A stretch of DNA of 64,000 nucleotides, from positions 186,001-250,000 of the forward strand of contig NZ_JBAHWA010000001.1 in assembly GCF_036697405.1 (NCBI RefSeq). The letters run 5' to 3'. This document shows positions 20,368 to 28,451 of this stretch, piece by piece. The position numbers were made by a program, and so were the translations under genes. Position 1 is the stretch's first letter. Every line of letters starts with the position of its first letter. The notes beneath the pieces were generated by a model, which saw only the letters and a program-made list of their open reading frames with translations, was not told the DNA's origin and did no database searches. This stretch comes from Lysobacter sp036697405 (GTDB lineage: Bacteria; Pseudomonadota; Gammaproteobacteria; Xanthomonadales; Xanthomonadaceae).

Positions 20368-22779
20368 ATGGGCGCGTGGCAGCGCTGGTGGCGCCGCGCG
20401 GGTGGAGCGAAATCGGATCCGGCAGCGGCCACGCCGCCGAAGCCGCGCCGCCTCGGCATGAAGCTGCTGCTGGCCACGTTGCTGTTCGCGACTTCGGCGA
20501 TGCTGCTGGATCTTGCGTTTCCCCTGCCGCTGCCGCGCGACGGCCAGGCCGGCGCGGTGGTGGTCGCGGCCGACGGCACGCCGCTGCGCGCGTTCGCCGA
20601 CCGTGGCGGGATCTGGCGTTACCCGGTCGGCATCGAACAGGTCTCGCCGCTGTACCTGCAGGCCCTGCTGAACTACGAGGACCGCTGGTTCTGGAAGCAT
20701 CCGGGCGTGAATCCCTACGCCTTGCTGCGCGCGGGCGGGCAGTGGCTGGGCAGCGGGCGGGTGGTGTCCGGCGGTTCGACCCTGACCATGCAGGTCGCGC
20801 GCATCCTGGATCCGCATACGCGCACGCCCTGGGGCAAGCTCAAGCAGTTGTTGCGTGCGCTGCAACTGGAAGCGCATCTGTCCAAGCGCGAGATCCTCGT
20901 CCTGTACCTCAACCGCGCCCCGTTCGGCGGCACGGTCGAGGGCGTGGAGGCGGCCAGCTGGGCCTATCTGGGCAAGCCCTCGTCGCGGCTGTCGCATGCC
21001 GAGGCCGCCTTGCTGGCGGTGCTGCCGCAATCGCCTAGCCGGCTGCGTCCGGACCGCGAGCCCGAACGCGCGCGCGTCGCGCGCGACAAGGTGCTGGCAC
21101 GCATGGCCGTCCTGGGCGTATGGTCGCGCGCCCTGGTCGCCGACGCGCGCATCGAGCCGGTGGTGGCGCGCTCGCTGCAGCCGCCGCAGCACGCGCCCTT
21201 GCTCGCCCAGCGCTTGCGCTACGCCCAGCCCAAGGCGGCACGGCTGCGCTCGACCATCGACATCGAACTGCAGCGCACGCTCGAAGACCGCGTCGCGGCC
21301 TATTTCTCCAACCTGCCCGAGCGCACCTCGGCGGCGCTGCTGGTGATCGACAACGCCAGCCTGGAAGCGCGCGCCTACGTCGGCTCGGCGACCTTCGCCG
21401 ACAGCGCGCGGCTGGGCCATGTCGACATGGTCAAGGCCTGGCGCTCGCCGGGCTCGACCCTCAAACCCTTTCTGTACGGGCTGGCCCTGGACGACGGCCT
21501 GATCCATTCCGAAAGCCTGCTGGTGGACGCACCGCAGTCCTTCGGCGATTACCGGCCCGGCAATTTCGACGCCAACTTCAATGGGCCGGTCGGCGCGGCC
21601 GAAGCGCTGCGGCTGTCGCTCAACGTGCCGGCGGTGGATCTGCTGGACCGGGTCGGCCCCAGCCGCTTCTCGGCGCGGCTCGCGCACGCCGGCATCGAAC
21701 TGCATTGGCCGCGCGGCGCGACGCCCAACTTGTCGATGATCCTGGGCGGCACCGGCGCGCGCCTGGAGGACCTGGTCGGCGCCTACGCCGCGCTCAATCG
21801 CGAAGGCCTGGCCGGACGCGTGCGTTACCAGCCCGATGCGCCCTTGCTGGAGCGGCGCCTGCTGTCGCCGGGTGCGGCCTGGATCGTGCGCGAAATCCTG
21901 GAAGCCAACCCGCGCCCGGGCAGCGTCGCCGACACCTTCGACACCTCGGGACGGCCGCGGGTGTCCTGGAAGACCGGCACCAGCTACGGCTTCCGCGACG
22001 CCTGGGCGCTGGGCAGCACGCGCCGCTACACGGTCGGGGTCTGGGTCGGCCGGCCGGACGGCACGCCCTTGCCCGGCCAATACGGCGCGGTTACCGCCTT
22101 GCCCTTGCTGTTCGAGGTGGTCGACAGCCTGCCGCGCCAACGCGGCGACGGCGCCCTGAAGCCGCCGCCGGCGAACGTGGCGCAGATCGAGGTGTGCTGG
22201 CCGCTGGGGCTGCCGCAGGACCCGCAGGCGCCGCAGCTGTGCCAGAAGAAATTGCAGGCCTGGACCCTGGACGGTTCGGTGCCGCCGACCTTCGCCGAAC
22301 GCGATGCCCGGCTGTGGAACGCGGGCGTGGAGCGCTTCGAGGTCGATGCGCGCAGCGGCCTGCGCCTGTCCGCCGACTGCAGCGCGCCCCATGAGCGGCG
22401 CAGCGCCCAGATCGCGCGCTGGCCGGCCCTGGCTTCGCCCTGGTTGGCGGCGGAGACCCGCCGCGCTTCGCGCCTGCCGGCGCTGGCGCCGGACTGCGCG
22501 GCCGACGGCCGCGACGCCAGCGAGGAACTGCGCATCGAGGGCCTGGCCGACCAGGCGACCATCGCGCGCGCGCCCGGCAGCGTGCATGCGTTGCGGCTGT
22601 CCTTGCGCGCGATCGGCAGCGCGGCGCGCATCCGTTGGCTGCTGGACGGCCGTCTGATCGGCGAGACCGAGGGCGACACCGCGTTCGCTCACGATTTCGG
22701 CGAGCCCGGCGATCACCAGCTCACCGCGCTGGCCGACAGCGGCGCCTGGTCGCGGGTGAGGTTCCGGGTCTTGCGTTGA
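20368..22779 (+). CDS. pbpC: Penicillin-binding protein 1C
   Basis: The product is 803 aa. It is a bifunctional class A peptidoglycan synthase anchored by one N-terminal helix (about 31-52). The GT51 glycosyltransferase domain has NYEDRWFWKHPG (catalytic Glu104), GGSTLTMQ and a KLKQLLRALQLE segment. The transpeptidase domain has SxxK at Ser363-Thr-Leu-Lys366 in SPGSTLKPF, SLN, and KTGTS at Lys535. The C-terminal 100 residues are the BiPBP_C domain typical of PBP1C. Its location directly after the alpha-2-macroglobulin gene is the conserved arrangement and suggests joint action in envelope repair after protease or lysozyme attack. The start at 20368 depends on a ribosome site inside a REP hairpin. 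Confidence 0.93.
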   Translation: MGAWQRWWRRAGGAKSDPAAATPPKPRRLGMKLLLATLLFATSAMLLDLAFPLPLPRDGQAGAVVVAADGTPLRAFADRGGIWRYPVGIEQVSPLYLQALLNYEDRWFWKHPGVNPYALLRAGGQWLGSGRVVSGGSTLTMQVARILDPHTRTPWGKLKQLLRALQLEAHLSKREILVLYLNRAPFGGTVEGVEAASWAYLGKPSSRLSHAEAALLAVLPQSPSRLRPDREPERARVARDKVLARMAVLGVWSRALVADARIEPVVARSLQPPQHAPLLAQRLRYAQPKAARLRSTIDIELQRTLEDRVAAYFSNLPERTSAALLVIDNASLEARAYVGSATFADSARLGHVDMVKAWRSPGSTLKPFLYGLALDDGLIHSESLLVDAPQSFGDYRPGNFDANFNGPVGAAEALRLSLNVPAVDLLDRVGPSRFSARLAHAGIELHWPRGATPNLSMILGGTGARLEDLVGAYAALNREGLAGRVRYQPDAPLLERRLLSPGAAWIVREILEANPRPGSVADTFDTSGRPRVSWKTGTSYGFRDAWALGSTRRYTVGVWVGRPDGTPLPGQYGAVTALPLLFEVVDSLPRQRGDGALKPPPANVAQIEVCWPLGLPQDPQAPQLCQKKLQAWTLDGSVPPTFAERDARLWNAGVERFEVDARSGLRLSADCSAPHERRSAQIARWPALASPWLAAETRRASRLPALAPDCAADGRDASEELRIEGLADQATIARAPGSVHALRLSLRAIGSAARIRWLLDGRLIGETEGDTAFAHDFGEPGDHQLTALADSGAWSRVRFRVLR

Positions 22780-22797
22780 GGCGCCGGGAGCCGCGCT

Positions 22798-23424
22798 TCA
22801 GTCGTCGTTGCGCGCGTTGCGGCGGCGATGCTCGTCCAGCGACACCACCTTGCCGCGCTCGCTCTGCGCGCGCGGTTTGGGCTTGGCCGGCCTGGGCCGT
22901 TGCGCGCGCGTGCGCCAGCGCTGGCGCAGCCGGGGCAGCACGCGCCAGGCGCGCGCGCCGTCCAGCGGCGCCATCGGCAACAGGTTGAACGCCAGGATCA
23001 GCAGGTTGACCGGGCCCCAGACGACCACCAGCGCGGTCTGCAAGGAGCTCAGGGTACCGGGCGAGGAGGGCAGCAGGCCGATCAGCATCGCCAGCGCGAA
23101 CAGCAGCGCCTGCGCGGCGACGCCGCCCCAGGCGATCGCGATGTCCTGGGCCGGCGTGCGCGCCATCTCGTGCACGCACTGGCCGTGCATGGGATAGATG
23201 CGCAGGCTGTCCACGTACAGCCGATGACGGCGTGCGACCCAGGCGTGGCCGGCTTCGTGGGCGACGATCAGCAGCAGGTAGGCGAGCATGCCGACCAGGG
23301 CTGCGAGCGGATTCCCGTTCAAGGACGAGGCCAGGATCAGCGCCGCCACCAAGGGCACGCTCCAGTGGAACACCACCGGCGCGCCGAGCAGGCGGAAGGG
23401 GACGAATTCGCGCGGCAGCCGCAT
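22798..23424 (-). CDS. M50-family (site-2-protease-like) membrane metalloprotease
   Basis: The product is 208 aa. Several hydrophobic helices carry the intramembrane zinc motif HEAGH (His56, Glu57, His60) and the distal NLLPMAPLDG motif (Asn147 to Asp155), whose Asp is the third zinc ligand. There is no PDZ domain, so this is a minimal M50 peptidase. The C-terminal 40 residues are basic and probably cytoplasmic. ATG 23424 begins 14 nt after the stop of the upstream membrane-protein gene, so the two are likely cotranscribed. M50 enzymes cleave transmembrane substrates in regulated intramembrane proteolysis; no anti-sigma factor gene is nearby, so the substrate is unknown. Confidence 0.82.
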   Translation of the reverse strand: MRLPREFVPFRLLGAPVVFHWSVPLVAALILASSLNGNPLAALVGMLAYLLLIVAHEAGHAWVARRHRLYVDSLRIYPMHGQCVHEMARTPAQDIAIAWGGVAAQALLFALAMLIGLLPSSPGTLSSLQTALVVVWGPVNLLILAFNLLPMAPLDGARAWRVLPRLRQRWRTRAQRPRPAKPKPRAQSERGKVVSLDEHRRRNARNDD

Positions 23425-23438
23425 GCGGACCCGGCGCC

Positions 23439-24209
23439 TCAGTCGCGTGCGCGCACGGCGGCGACCACGTCGCCGATCGAGTCCGCGCCCGGCGTATGGC
23501 GCGCGCCGGCGTAGCCGAGCAGGGCCATGATCAGGGCCACGCCCAGCACCGGCCAGAGCGTGCGCCGCAGCGCCGTGCGCAGCCAGTGCTGCGACTGGAT
23601 GCCGCGCAGGCGGCGGTACAGGCCGCCGGCCAGGGCCAGGTCCAGGATCAGTTCGGCCATCAGGCTCGGCGCGATCCAGACCACCCAGCCCACGGTCAGC
23701 AGCAGGGCGCTCAGGGCCGCCGCGACCGCCAGCAATAGCAGGACGATCGCGCATCCGGCCTCGTCGGCGGCGCCGGACAGGGCATTGGGCAGTTCCAGTT
23801 TGGACAGGGCGCTGTCGGTCTCGGGTGCCGCGGGCCAGGATGCGTCGGGTTCGACTTCGTAGGAGGCCGACGCGCCGCCGCCGCCGCTGTGCCCGCCGCC
23901 GCCAGGGGCGTTGCCGCCACCTCCGCCGCCGGAGCCGCCGCCATCGGGCAGCAGGTCGAGCCAGTTGTGGGCGTCGCGCTCGAAGTACCGCGCCCATAGC
24001 CACAGCAAGGCCAGGAACACGGCGTAGGCCATGGCGACCGCGAGCGGGTAGCGCTGCCACATCGCGTCCATGCCGCCGCGCAACAGCAGGTAGGACGCCA
24101 GGAAACCGACGCCGCCGGTGATGGCGACGATCGTCGCCATCTGCAGGCGCGGCCAATGCGCACGCTCCAGGCGGGCGCGCATGCGGGCGATATGGACCAG
24201 GCGGCTCAT
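23439..24209 (-). CDS. Unknown membrane protein with Gly-rich loop
   Basis: The product is 256 aa. I do not recognise a family. About four hydrophobic helices are visible: two in the N-terminal third and two in the C-terminal half. Between the pairs lies a loop with a run of Gly, Ser, Asn and His (about residues 91-114) followed by an acidic stretch. The ATG is at 24209. The gene stops 14 nt before the M50 protease start, so the two are probably one operon. The protein could be a partner or substrate of that protease; this rests only on position. The Gly-rich loop looks flexible and low in complexity. Confidence 0.7.
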   Translation of the reverse strand: MSRLVHIARMRARLERAHWPRLQMATIVAITGGVGFLASYLLLRGGMDAMWQRYPLAVAMAYAVFLALLWLWARYFERDAHNWLDLLPDGGGSGGGGGGNAPGGGGHSGGGGASASYEVEPDASWPAAPETDSALSKLELPNALSGAADEAGCAIVLLLLAVAAALSALLLTVGWVVWIAPSLMAELILDLALAGGLYRRLRGIQSQHWLRTALRRTLWPVLGVALIMALLGYAGARHTPGADSIGDVVAAVRARD

Positions 24210-24285
24210 GCGGCGAGTCTAGCAGCGGCCGCCGGAGCGGCTGCCGCAGCAACCGGGCGTGCCGCGCACCCCGCCGCCTGTACGT

Positions 24286-24885
24286 TTATCTGCCGGTCCA
24301 GCCGTCGAGCAGGTCCGCCAACTCGTCGGCGTGCTCCTCTTCCTGGGCCAGGATCTCTTCCATCATGCGCTTGGTGGTGGTGTCGCGCTGGCCCAGGTAG
24401 TCGATGATCGCTCGGTAGCTGTCGATGGCGATGCGCTCGGCGACCAGATCCTCCTTGACCATGTCGCGCAGATCGCTGCCTTCCACGTATTCGGCATGCG
24501 AGCGCTTGGACAGCACGTCGGGGTTCAGGTCCGGTTCGCCGCCGAGCTGCACGATGCGTTCGGCGATGCGATCGGCGTGCGCCTGCTCCTCGTTGGCGTG
24601 TTCGAGGAACTCGGCCTTGACCGCGTCGGCCATCAGGCCGCTGGCCATGAAGTAGTGGCGCTTGTAGCGCAGCACGCAGACGATCTCGGTCGCCAGCGCT
24701 TCGTTGAGCAGTTTGATCACGGTGCCGCGATCGGCGGTGTAGCTGCTGGTGATCGCGCCGTCCTGGATGTGCTGGCGGGCGCGGGCGCGGATGGCCTTGA
24801 CGTCGGCGATCACGGCCGCTTCGGGCTTGCGGCCGACCTTGGCGGTCACCGCCGCTGCGGATTTGGCTGCGGGTTTGGCACTCAT
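24286..24885 (-). CDS. Ferritin-like (bacterioferritin-type) diiron protein
   Basis: The product is 199 aa, with ATG at 24885 preceded by a strong AGGAGG. A basic Ala/Lys-rich N-terminal tail of about 30 residues precedes a four-helix ferritin-like domain. Diiron ligands are readable: Glu in LLNEALATEIV, ExxH in NEEQAHADR, Glu in VAERIAIDSY, and ExxH in EEEHADEL. It has no heme-ligating Met that I can assign, so the exact subfamily is uncertain. The likely role is iron storage or protection of DNA from Fenton chemistry; the basic tail could touch DNA, as in some Dps proteins (inference). The peroxiredoxin gene lies 89 nt upstream on the same strand. Confidence 0.83.
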   Translation of the reverse strand: MSAKPAAKSAAAVTAKVGRKPEAAVIADVKAIRARARQHIQDGAITSSYTADRGTVIKLLNEALATEIVCVLRYKRHYFMASGLMADAVKAEFLEHANEEQAHADRIAERIVQLGGEPDLNPDVLSKRSHAEYVEGSDLRDMVKEDLVAERIAIDSYRAIIDYLGQRDTTTKRMMEEILAQEEEHADELADLLDGWTGR

Positions 24886-24974
24886 GTCGACCTCCTGGCG
24901 GTCGCTGGGGGCGAGTGCCCCCAACGATGCCCCGCGGCCGGTGACGGCGGCGTAGGCGCCGCCGCCGCGCGCGT

Positions 24975-25451
24975 TCAGACCAGCGACAGCATGTGTTCGG
25001 CGGAGGACACGCGGTATTCGCCCGGCGCTTCGATCTCCAGTTGCGAGACCACACCGTCCTCGGCGTAGAGCGCGAAACGCTTGGCGCGCGTGCCCATGCC
25101 GTAAGCGCTGGCGTCCAGTTCCAGGCCGAGCGCGCGGGTGAAATCGCCGTTGCCGTCGGCGAGCATCATCAGGCCTTCGGGCACCTGCTGGCTCTGGCCC
25201 CAGGCCTGCATCACGAAGGGGTCGTTGACCGCCATGCAGGCGACTTCGATGCCCTTGCTGCGGAATTCGTCGAAATGGGCGACGAAGCCGGGCAGGTGCT
25301 TCTCCGAGCAGGTGGGGGTGAACGCGCCGGGCACGGCGAACAGGACCACCTTGCGGCCGTCGAACAAGGCGTTGGTATCGACGGTCTCGACGCCTTCGCG
25401 GATGCGTTGCAGATTGACTTCGGGCAGGCGGTCGCCGACCTGGATGCTCAT
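24975..25451 (-). CDS. Peroxiredoxin of the Prx5 (AhpC/TSA, redoxin) family
   Basis: The product is 158 aa. It reduces hydrogen and organic peroxides with thiol donors. The peroxidatic Cys48 lies in PGAFTPTCSEKHLPGF, the Prx5 signature. A second Cys (about residue 72, EVACMAVND) is in the usual position for this family, but a resolving role is not proven. The protein length is typical of stand-alone Prx5. The ATG is at 25451. It is followed by the ferritin-like gene on the same strand, giving a peroxide and iron protection pair. It is divergent from cbpA. Confidence 0.9.
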   Translation of the reverse strand: MSIQVGDRLPEVNLQRIREGVETVDTNALFDGRKVVLFAVPGAFTPTCSEKHLPGFVAHFDEFRSKGIEVACMAVNDPFVMQAWGQSQQVPEGLMMLADGNGDFTRALGLELDASAYGMGTRAKRFALYAEDGVVSQLEIEAPGEYRVSSAEHMLSLV

Positions 25452-25655
25452 GGGACTATTCTCCGGTGGGGGTGGCAGTCTGGTCGGCGCGCGCGTAACG
25501 GCGCGTCAAGACCGTCGTACAGCGTGCATTGTGCGCGCAAGCATTGAAAAACGCAGGCGCAGCGGCCATGTCGGCCCGGTCTTCCCGTGCGGTCGCGCGC
25601 CGCCTAACCTGTGGGCCGGTGTCGGCCGCTCACCAGCGAGCTTGAGGGAGCCGCG

Positions 25656-26549
25656 ATGCAGTTCAAGGATTACTACGAAACCCTGGGCGTGGAACCCAGC
25701 GCCGGCGAGGCCGAGATCAAGACCGCGTACCGGCGGCTGGCGCGCAAGTACCATCCGGACGTAAGCAAGGAGGCCGGCGCGGAGGAGAAGTTCAAGGCCG
25801 TCAACGAGGCCTACGAAGCGCTGCGCGATCCGCAAAAGCGCGGCGCCTACGACCAGTTGCGCGCGCGCGGCTACCGCCCCGGCGACGAGGTCCAGCCGCC
25901 GCCGGGCGGCTTCGGCGGCGGTTACGGCGGCGCCGATTTCGACGAGATCTTCGCCGGCGGGGGCGCCGGCGGCGGTTTCAGCGATTTCTTCGAAAGCCTG
26001 TTCGGCCGCGGCCGCGGCCCGGCCGGTTTCGGCGGCCCGGCCGGGCGCGCGCCGCCGCGCGGCGACTCCCGCGCCAAGCTGGCGGTGGCGCTGGAGACGG
26101 TCTACCAGGGCGATTCGGTGCGCATCTCGGTCAATGGGCGCACCTTGGAGGTGCGGATCCCCAAGGGCATCCAACCGGGGCAGATGATCCGGCTGGCCGG
26201 CCAGGGTACGCACGGCGATCTGTTGCTGGAAATCGAGTACGCCGCGCATCCGCATTTCGAAGTCGACGGCCGCAACGTGATCCACGTGCTGGCGCTGGCG
26301 CCGTGGGAGGCCGCGTTGGGCGCGACGATCAGCGTGCCGACCCTGGGCGGTCCGGTCGAACTGAAGATTCCGCCGAACTCGGAAGCCGGACGCAAGCTGC
26401 GCCTGCGCGGGCGCGGCCTGCCGGGCACCCCGCCGGGCGACCAGATCGTCGAGCTGGAGGTGCTGGCGCCGCGCGCCCACACCGAGGAGCAGCACGAGGC
26501 CTACGCGCGCATGCGCGACGCGTTCGGCGACGATTGGCGGCGGGGTTGA
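25656..26549 (+). CDS. cbpA: DnaJ-type curved-DNA-binding protein CbpA
   Basis: The product is 297 aa. An N-terminal J domain begins at QFKDYYETLGVEP and has the HPD motif (KYHPDVSKEAG) that stimulates DnaK ATPase. A Gly/Phe-rich linker follows (about 75-125), then the two C-terminal beta substrate-binding domains; there is no zinc-finger domain. This order is that of CbpA/DnaJ class II. The ATG at 25656 is preceded by GAGGGAG. An upstream in-frame start adds residues not found in the family. No cbpM modulator gene follows; the downstream DNA is repetitive and non-coding. Confidence 0.9.
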   Translation: MQFKDYYETLGVEPSAGEAEIKTAYRRLARKYHPDVSKEAGAEEKFKAVNEAYEALRDPQKRGAYDQLRARGYRPGDEVQPPPGGFGGGYGGADFDEIFAGGGAGGGFSDFFESLFGRGRGPAGFGGPAGRAPPRGDSRAKLAVALETVYQGDSVRISVNGRTLEVRIPKGIQPGQMIRLAGQGTHGDLLLEIEYAAHPHFEVDGRNVIHVLALAPWEAALGATISVPTLGGPVELKIPPNSEAGRKLRLRGRGLPGTPPGDQIVELEVLAPRAHTEEQHEAYARMRDAFGDDWRRG

Positions 26550-26960
26550 GTGCGATGCCGGCGCCGGCGCGGGCGACCGATTCACGTCGGGTGATGCGGT
26601 TCGCCTGCGGCTCACCGCATCCTACGTGGAGGTTTGCCGGCGGCGAGGTCGCGTCGTTGGCCGATAGGGCGCGCTCGCAACTCGCGCAGCTGACCGGAAA
26701 CGCGACGCAACCGTAGGGTGTGGTGAGCCGAAGGCGAACCGCGCCGGCGCGGGCGTCCGATTCGTGTTGGGTGATGCGGTTCGCTTAGGGCTCACGGCAT
26801 CCCTCGTAGAGGTTTGCCGGCCGCGGGGTTACGTCGCTGGCCGATAGGGCGCCATCGCGACTCACGTCGCTCTCACAGACATCCACGGCCCTATGCCGCT
26901 CGCACGGCCTGACGCTGCCGCGATGCCGCGGCAGGCGGGGCGGAGTGTGGGAGGGCGCGA
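26550..26960. other. Intergenic region with 180-bp tandem duplication
   Basis: This 411-bp gap between cbpA and the PilH-type gene has no supported gene. It contains two imperfect copies of a unit starting GCCGGCGCGGGCG, at 26563 and 26743, with small hairpins (see the repeat entry). Confidence 0.6.
26561..26920. repeat. Two imperfect direct copies, period 180 bp, with palindromic core
   Basis: The blocks starting at 26561 and 26741 share GATGCGGTTCGC, GGCTCAC, GGCATC or CGCATC, GAGGTTTGCCGGC and GGCCGATAGGGCG at the same offsets. In copy 1, GATGCGGT (26593-26600) pairs with ACCGCATC (26614-26621). This core is a dispersed proteobacterial intergenic element. Between the copies, 26714-26742 carries a related sequence in the opposite orientation. 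Confidence 0.65.
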
Positions 26961-27326
26961 TCAGCCCGGCAGCAGCTGGGCGATGATCTCGGACAGATCG
27001 CTTTCGCTGAAGGGCTTGGTGATGTAGGCCTTGGCGCCCTGGCGCATGCCCCAGACCCGGTCGGTGTCCAGGTCCTTGGTGGTCACCAGCACGATCGGGA
27101 TGTGCTTGGTGCTGGCCTCGCGACAGATCGAGCGCGTGGCCTGGAAGCCGTTGAGGTTCGGCATGACCACGTCCATCAGGATCAGGTCGGGGATTTCGCG
27201 CTTGGCGGCTTCGACGCCGGCGGCGCCGTCTTCGGCAGTCAAGGCCTCATGCCCCAGCTTCTCGACGATGCGGCGGATGCCCATCAGCTGAGACGGTGAG
27301 TCGTCGACGATCAGAATACGCGCCAT
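26961..27326 (-). CDS. pilH: PilH-type single-domain response regulator
   Basis: The product is 121 aa, just one CheY-like receiver domain. Asp52 (LILMDVVMPN) is the phosphoacceptor; the acid pair in VDDSP, Thr82 and Lys104 complete the active site. The sequence (ARILIVDDSPSQ, IVEKLGHEALTAEDG) is closest in my recollection to PilH of the Pil-Chp system that controls type IV pilus twitching. No pilG or chpA lies beside it, so the assignment is from sequence alone. The ATG at 27326 gives the canonical start; GGGGGAAA lies upstream. Confidence 0.75.
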   Translation of the reverse strand: MARILIVDDSPSQLMGIRRIVEKLGHEALTAEDGAAGVEAAKREIPDLILMDVVMPNLNGFQATRSICREASTKHIPIVLVTTKDLDTDRVWGMRQGAKAYITKPFSESDLSEIIAQLLPG

Positions 27327-27383
27327 GTGTTTCCCCCGGAATTGCCTCGATTGTAGCGATGCGCGCTGACGCCGCAATGCCAA

Positions 27384-28376
27384 CTAGATCACGACCAGCG
27401 TGCGGCCCAGGGAACCCCCGGCCAGCATGCCCGGGAATACCTGGGGCAGGTCCGCCAGCCCCACTTCCCGGGTGCATATGCGGTCCAGGTGCGCGGGTTT
27501 CCAGTCGCTGCCCAGATGCCGCCAGACTTCGTCGCGTATCTGGCGCGCGGTGCCCGCCGAGGCCACCCCCAGCAGGGACACGCCGCGGATGATGAACGGC
27601 ATCACCGTGGCGTCCAGCGCCGGGCTGGCGGCCAGGCCGGCGCTGGCGACGTTGCCGTAGGGCGCGGTCTGGGCCAGCAGGCTGGTCAGCATCGGCCCGC
27701 CGACGTTGTCTAGGCCGCCGCCGAAGCGCGCCGATTCCATCGGCCGGGCGGTGGCGAGCGCGTCGCGGCCCAGCACCTGGCTGGCGCCGATCGACTTCAG
27801 GTACTCGGCCTGCTCGGCCTTGCCGCTGATCGCGTGCACTTCGTAGCCGGCGCGGCTGAAGATGTCGATCGCCAGCGAGCCCACGCCGCCGCTGGCGCCG
27901 GTGACCGCCAGCGGGCCCAGTTCGGGCGTCTGGCGGTTGTCCTGCATGCGATGCAGGGCCAGGGCGGCGGTGAAGCCGGCGGTGCCCAGGATCATGCTCT
28001 CGCGCAGGCTCAGGCCGCCGGGCAGGGGGATCGCCCACTGCGCTTCCAGGCGCGCGTACTCGGCATAGCCGCCGTCGCGGGTTTCGCTCAGGCCGCAGCC
28101 GGTGACCAGCACCGCATCGCCTTCGCGGAATTTGCCGTCGGTGGAGGCGACCACATGCCCGGCCACGTCGATACCGCCGACCAGCGGGAAACGGCGCAGG
28201 ATTTTGCCTTCGCCGGTGCCGGCCAGCGCGTCCTTGAAATTGATCGAGGAGTAGGCGGTCTTGATCACGATCTCGCCGGGCGAGAGCGCATCGAGGGTCA
28301 CGCTTTCGATGCCGCTGCGGTAGCCGTCGGCGTCGTTGTGGATGCGGAAGGCGTTGAAGTCGCTGGGCATGGTCAT
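27384..28376 (-). CDS. acuI: AcuI/YhdH-type acrylyl-CoA reductase (MDR family)
   Basis: The product is 330 aa. It is a medium-chain zinc-free reductase that uses NADPH. YhdH/AcuI signatures are visible: YSSINFKDALAGTGEGKI, PLVGGIDVAGHV, GTAGFTAALALHRMQ and the nucleotide-binding VTGASGGVGSLAIDIFSRAGY. AcuI reduces acryloyl-CoA to propionyl-CoA and detoxifies it; a broader quinone reductase role is also possible. ATG 28376 is used; a second ATG two codons later (28370) is equally possible because no clear ribosome site separates them. It is a single-gene unit. Confidence 0.87.
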   Translation of the reverse strand: MTMPSDFNAFRIHNDADGYRSGIESVTLDALSPGEIVIKTAYSSINFKDALAGTGEGKILRRFPLVGGIDVAGHVVASTDGKFREGDAVLVTGCGLSETRDGGYAEYARLEAQWAIPLPGGLSLRESMILGTAGFTAALALHRMQDNRQTPELGPLAVTGASGGVGSLAIDIFSRAGYEVHAISGKAEQAEYLKSIGASQVLGRDALATARPMESARFGGGLDNVGGPMLTSLLAQTAPYGNVASAGLAASPALDATVMPFIIRGVSLLGVASAGTARQIRDEVWRHLGSDWKPAHLDRICTREVGLADLPQVFPGMLAGGSLGRTLVVI

Positions 28377-28451
28377 GGCGCGATCTCTGCAGACAGAACG
28401 CGATGATAACCGAGCGCGATTGCGCGCCCGCTCATGGCCGGTGCGGCCGCT

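Noticed and set aside
14823..20579. A very long minus-strand open frame across the alpha-2-macroglobulin gene
   Set aside because: It is antisense to a protein with clear family motifs, has biased Ala/Arg/Gly/His/Val content and no family similarity. Such frames are expected in GC-rich DNA.
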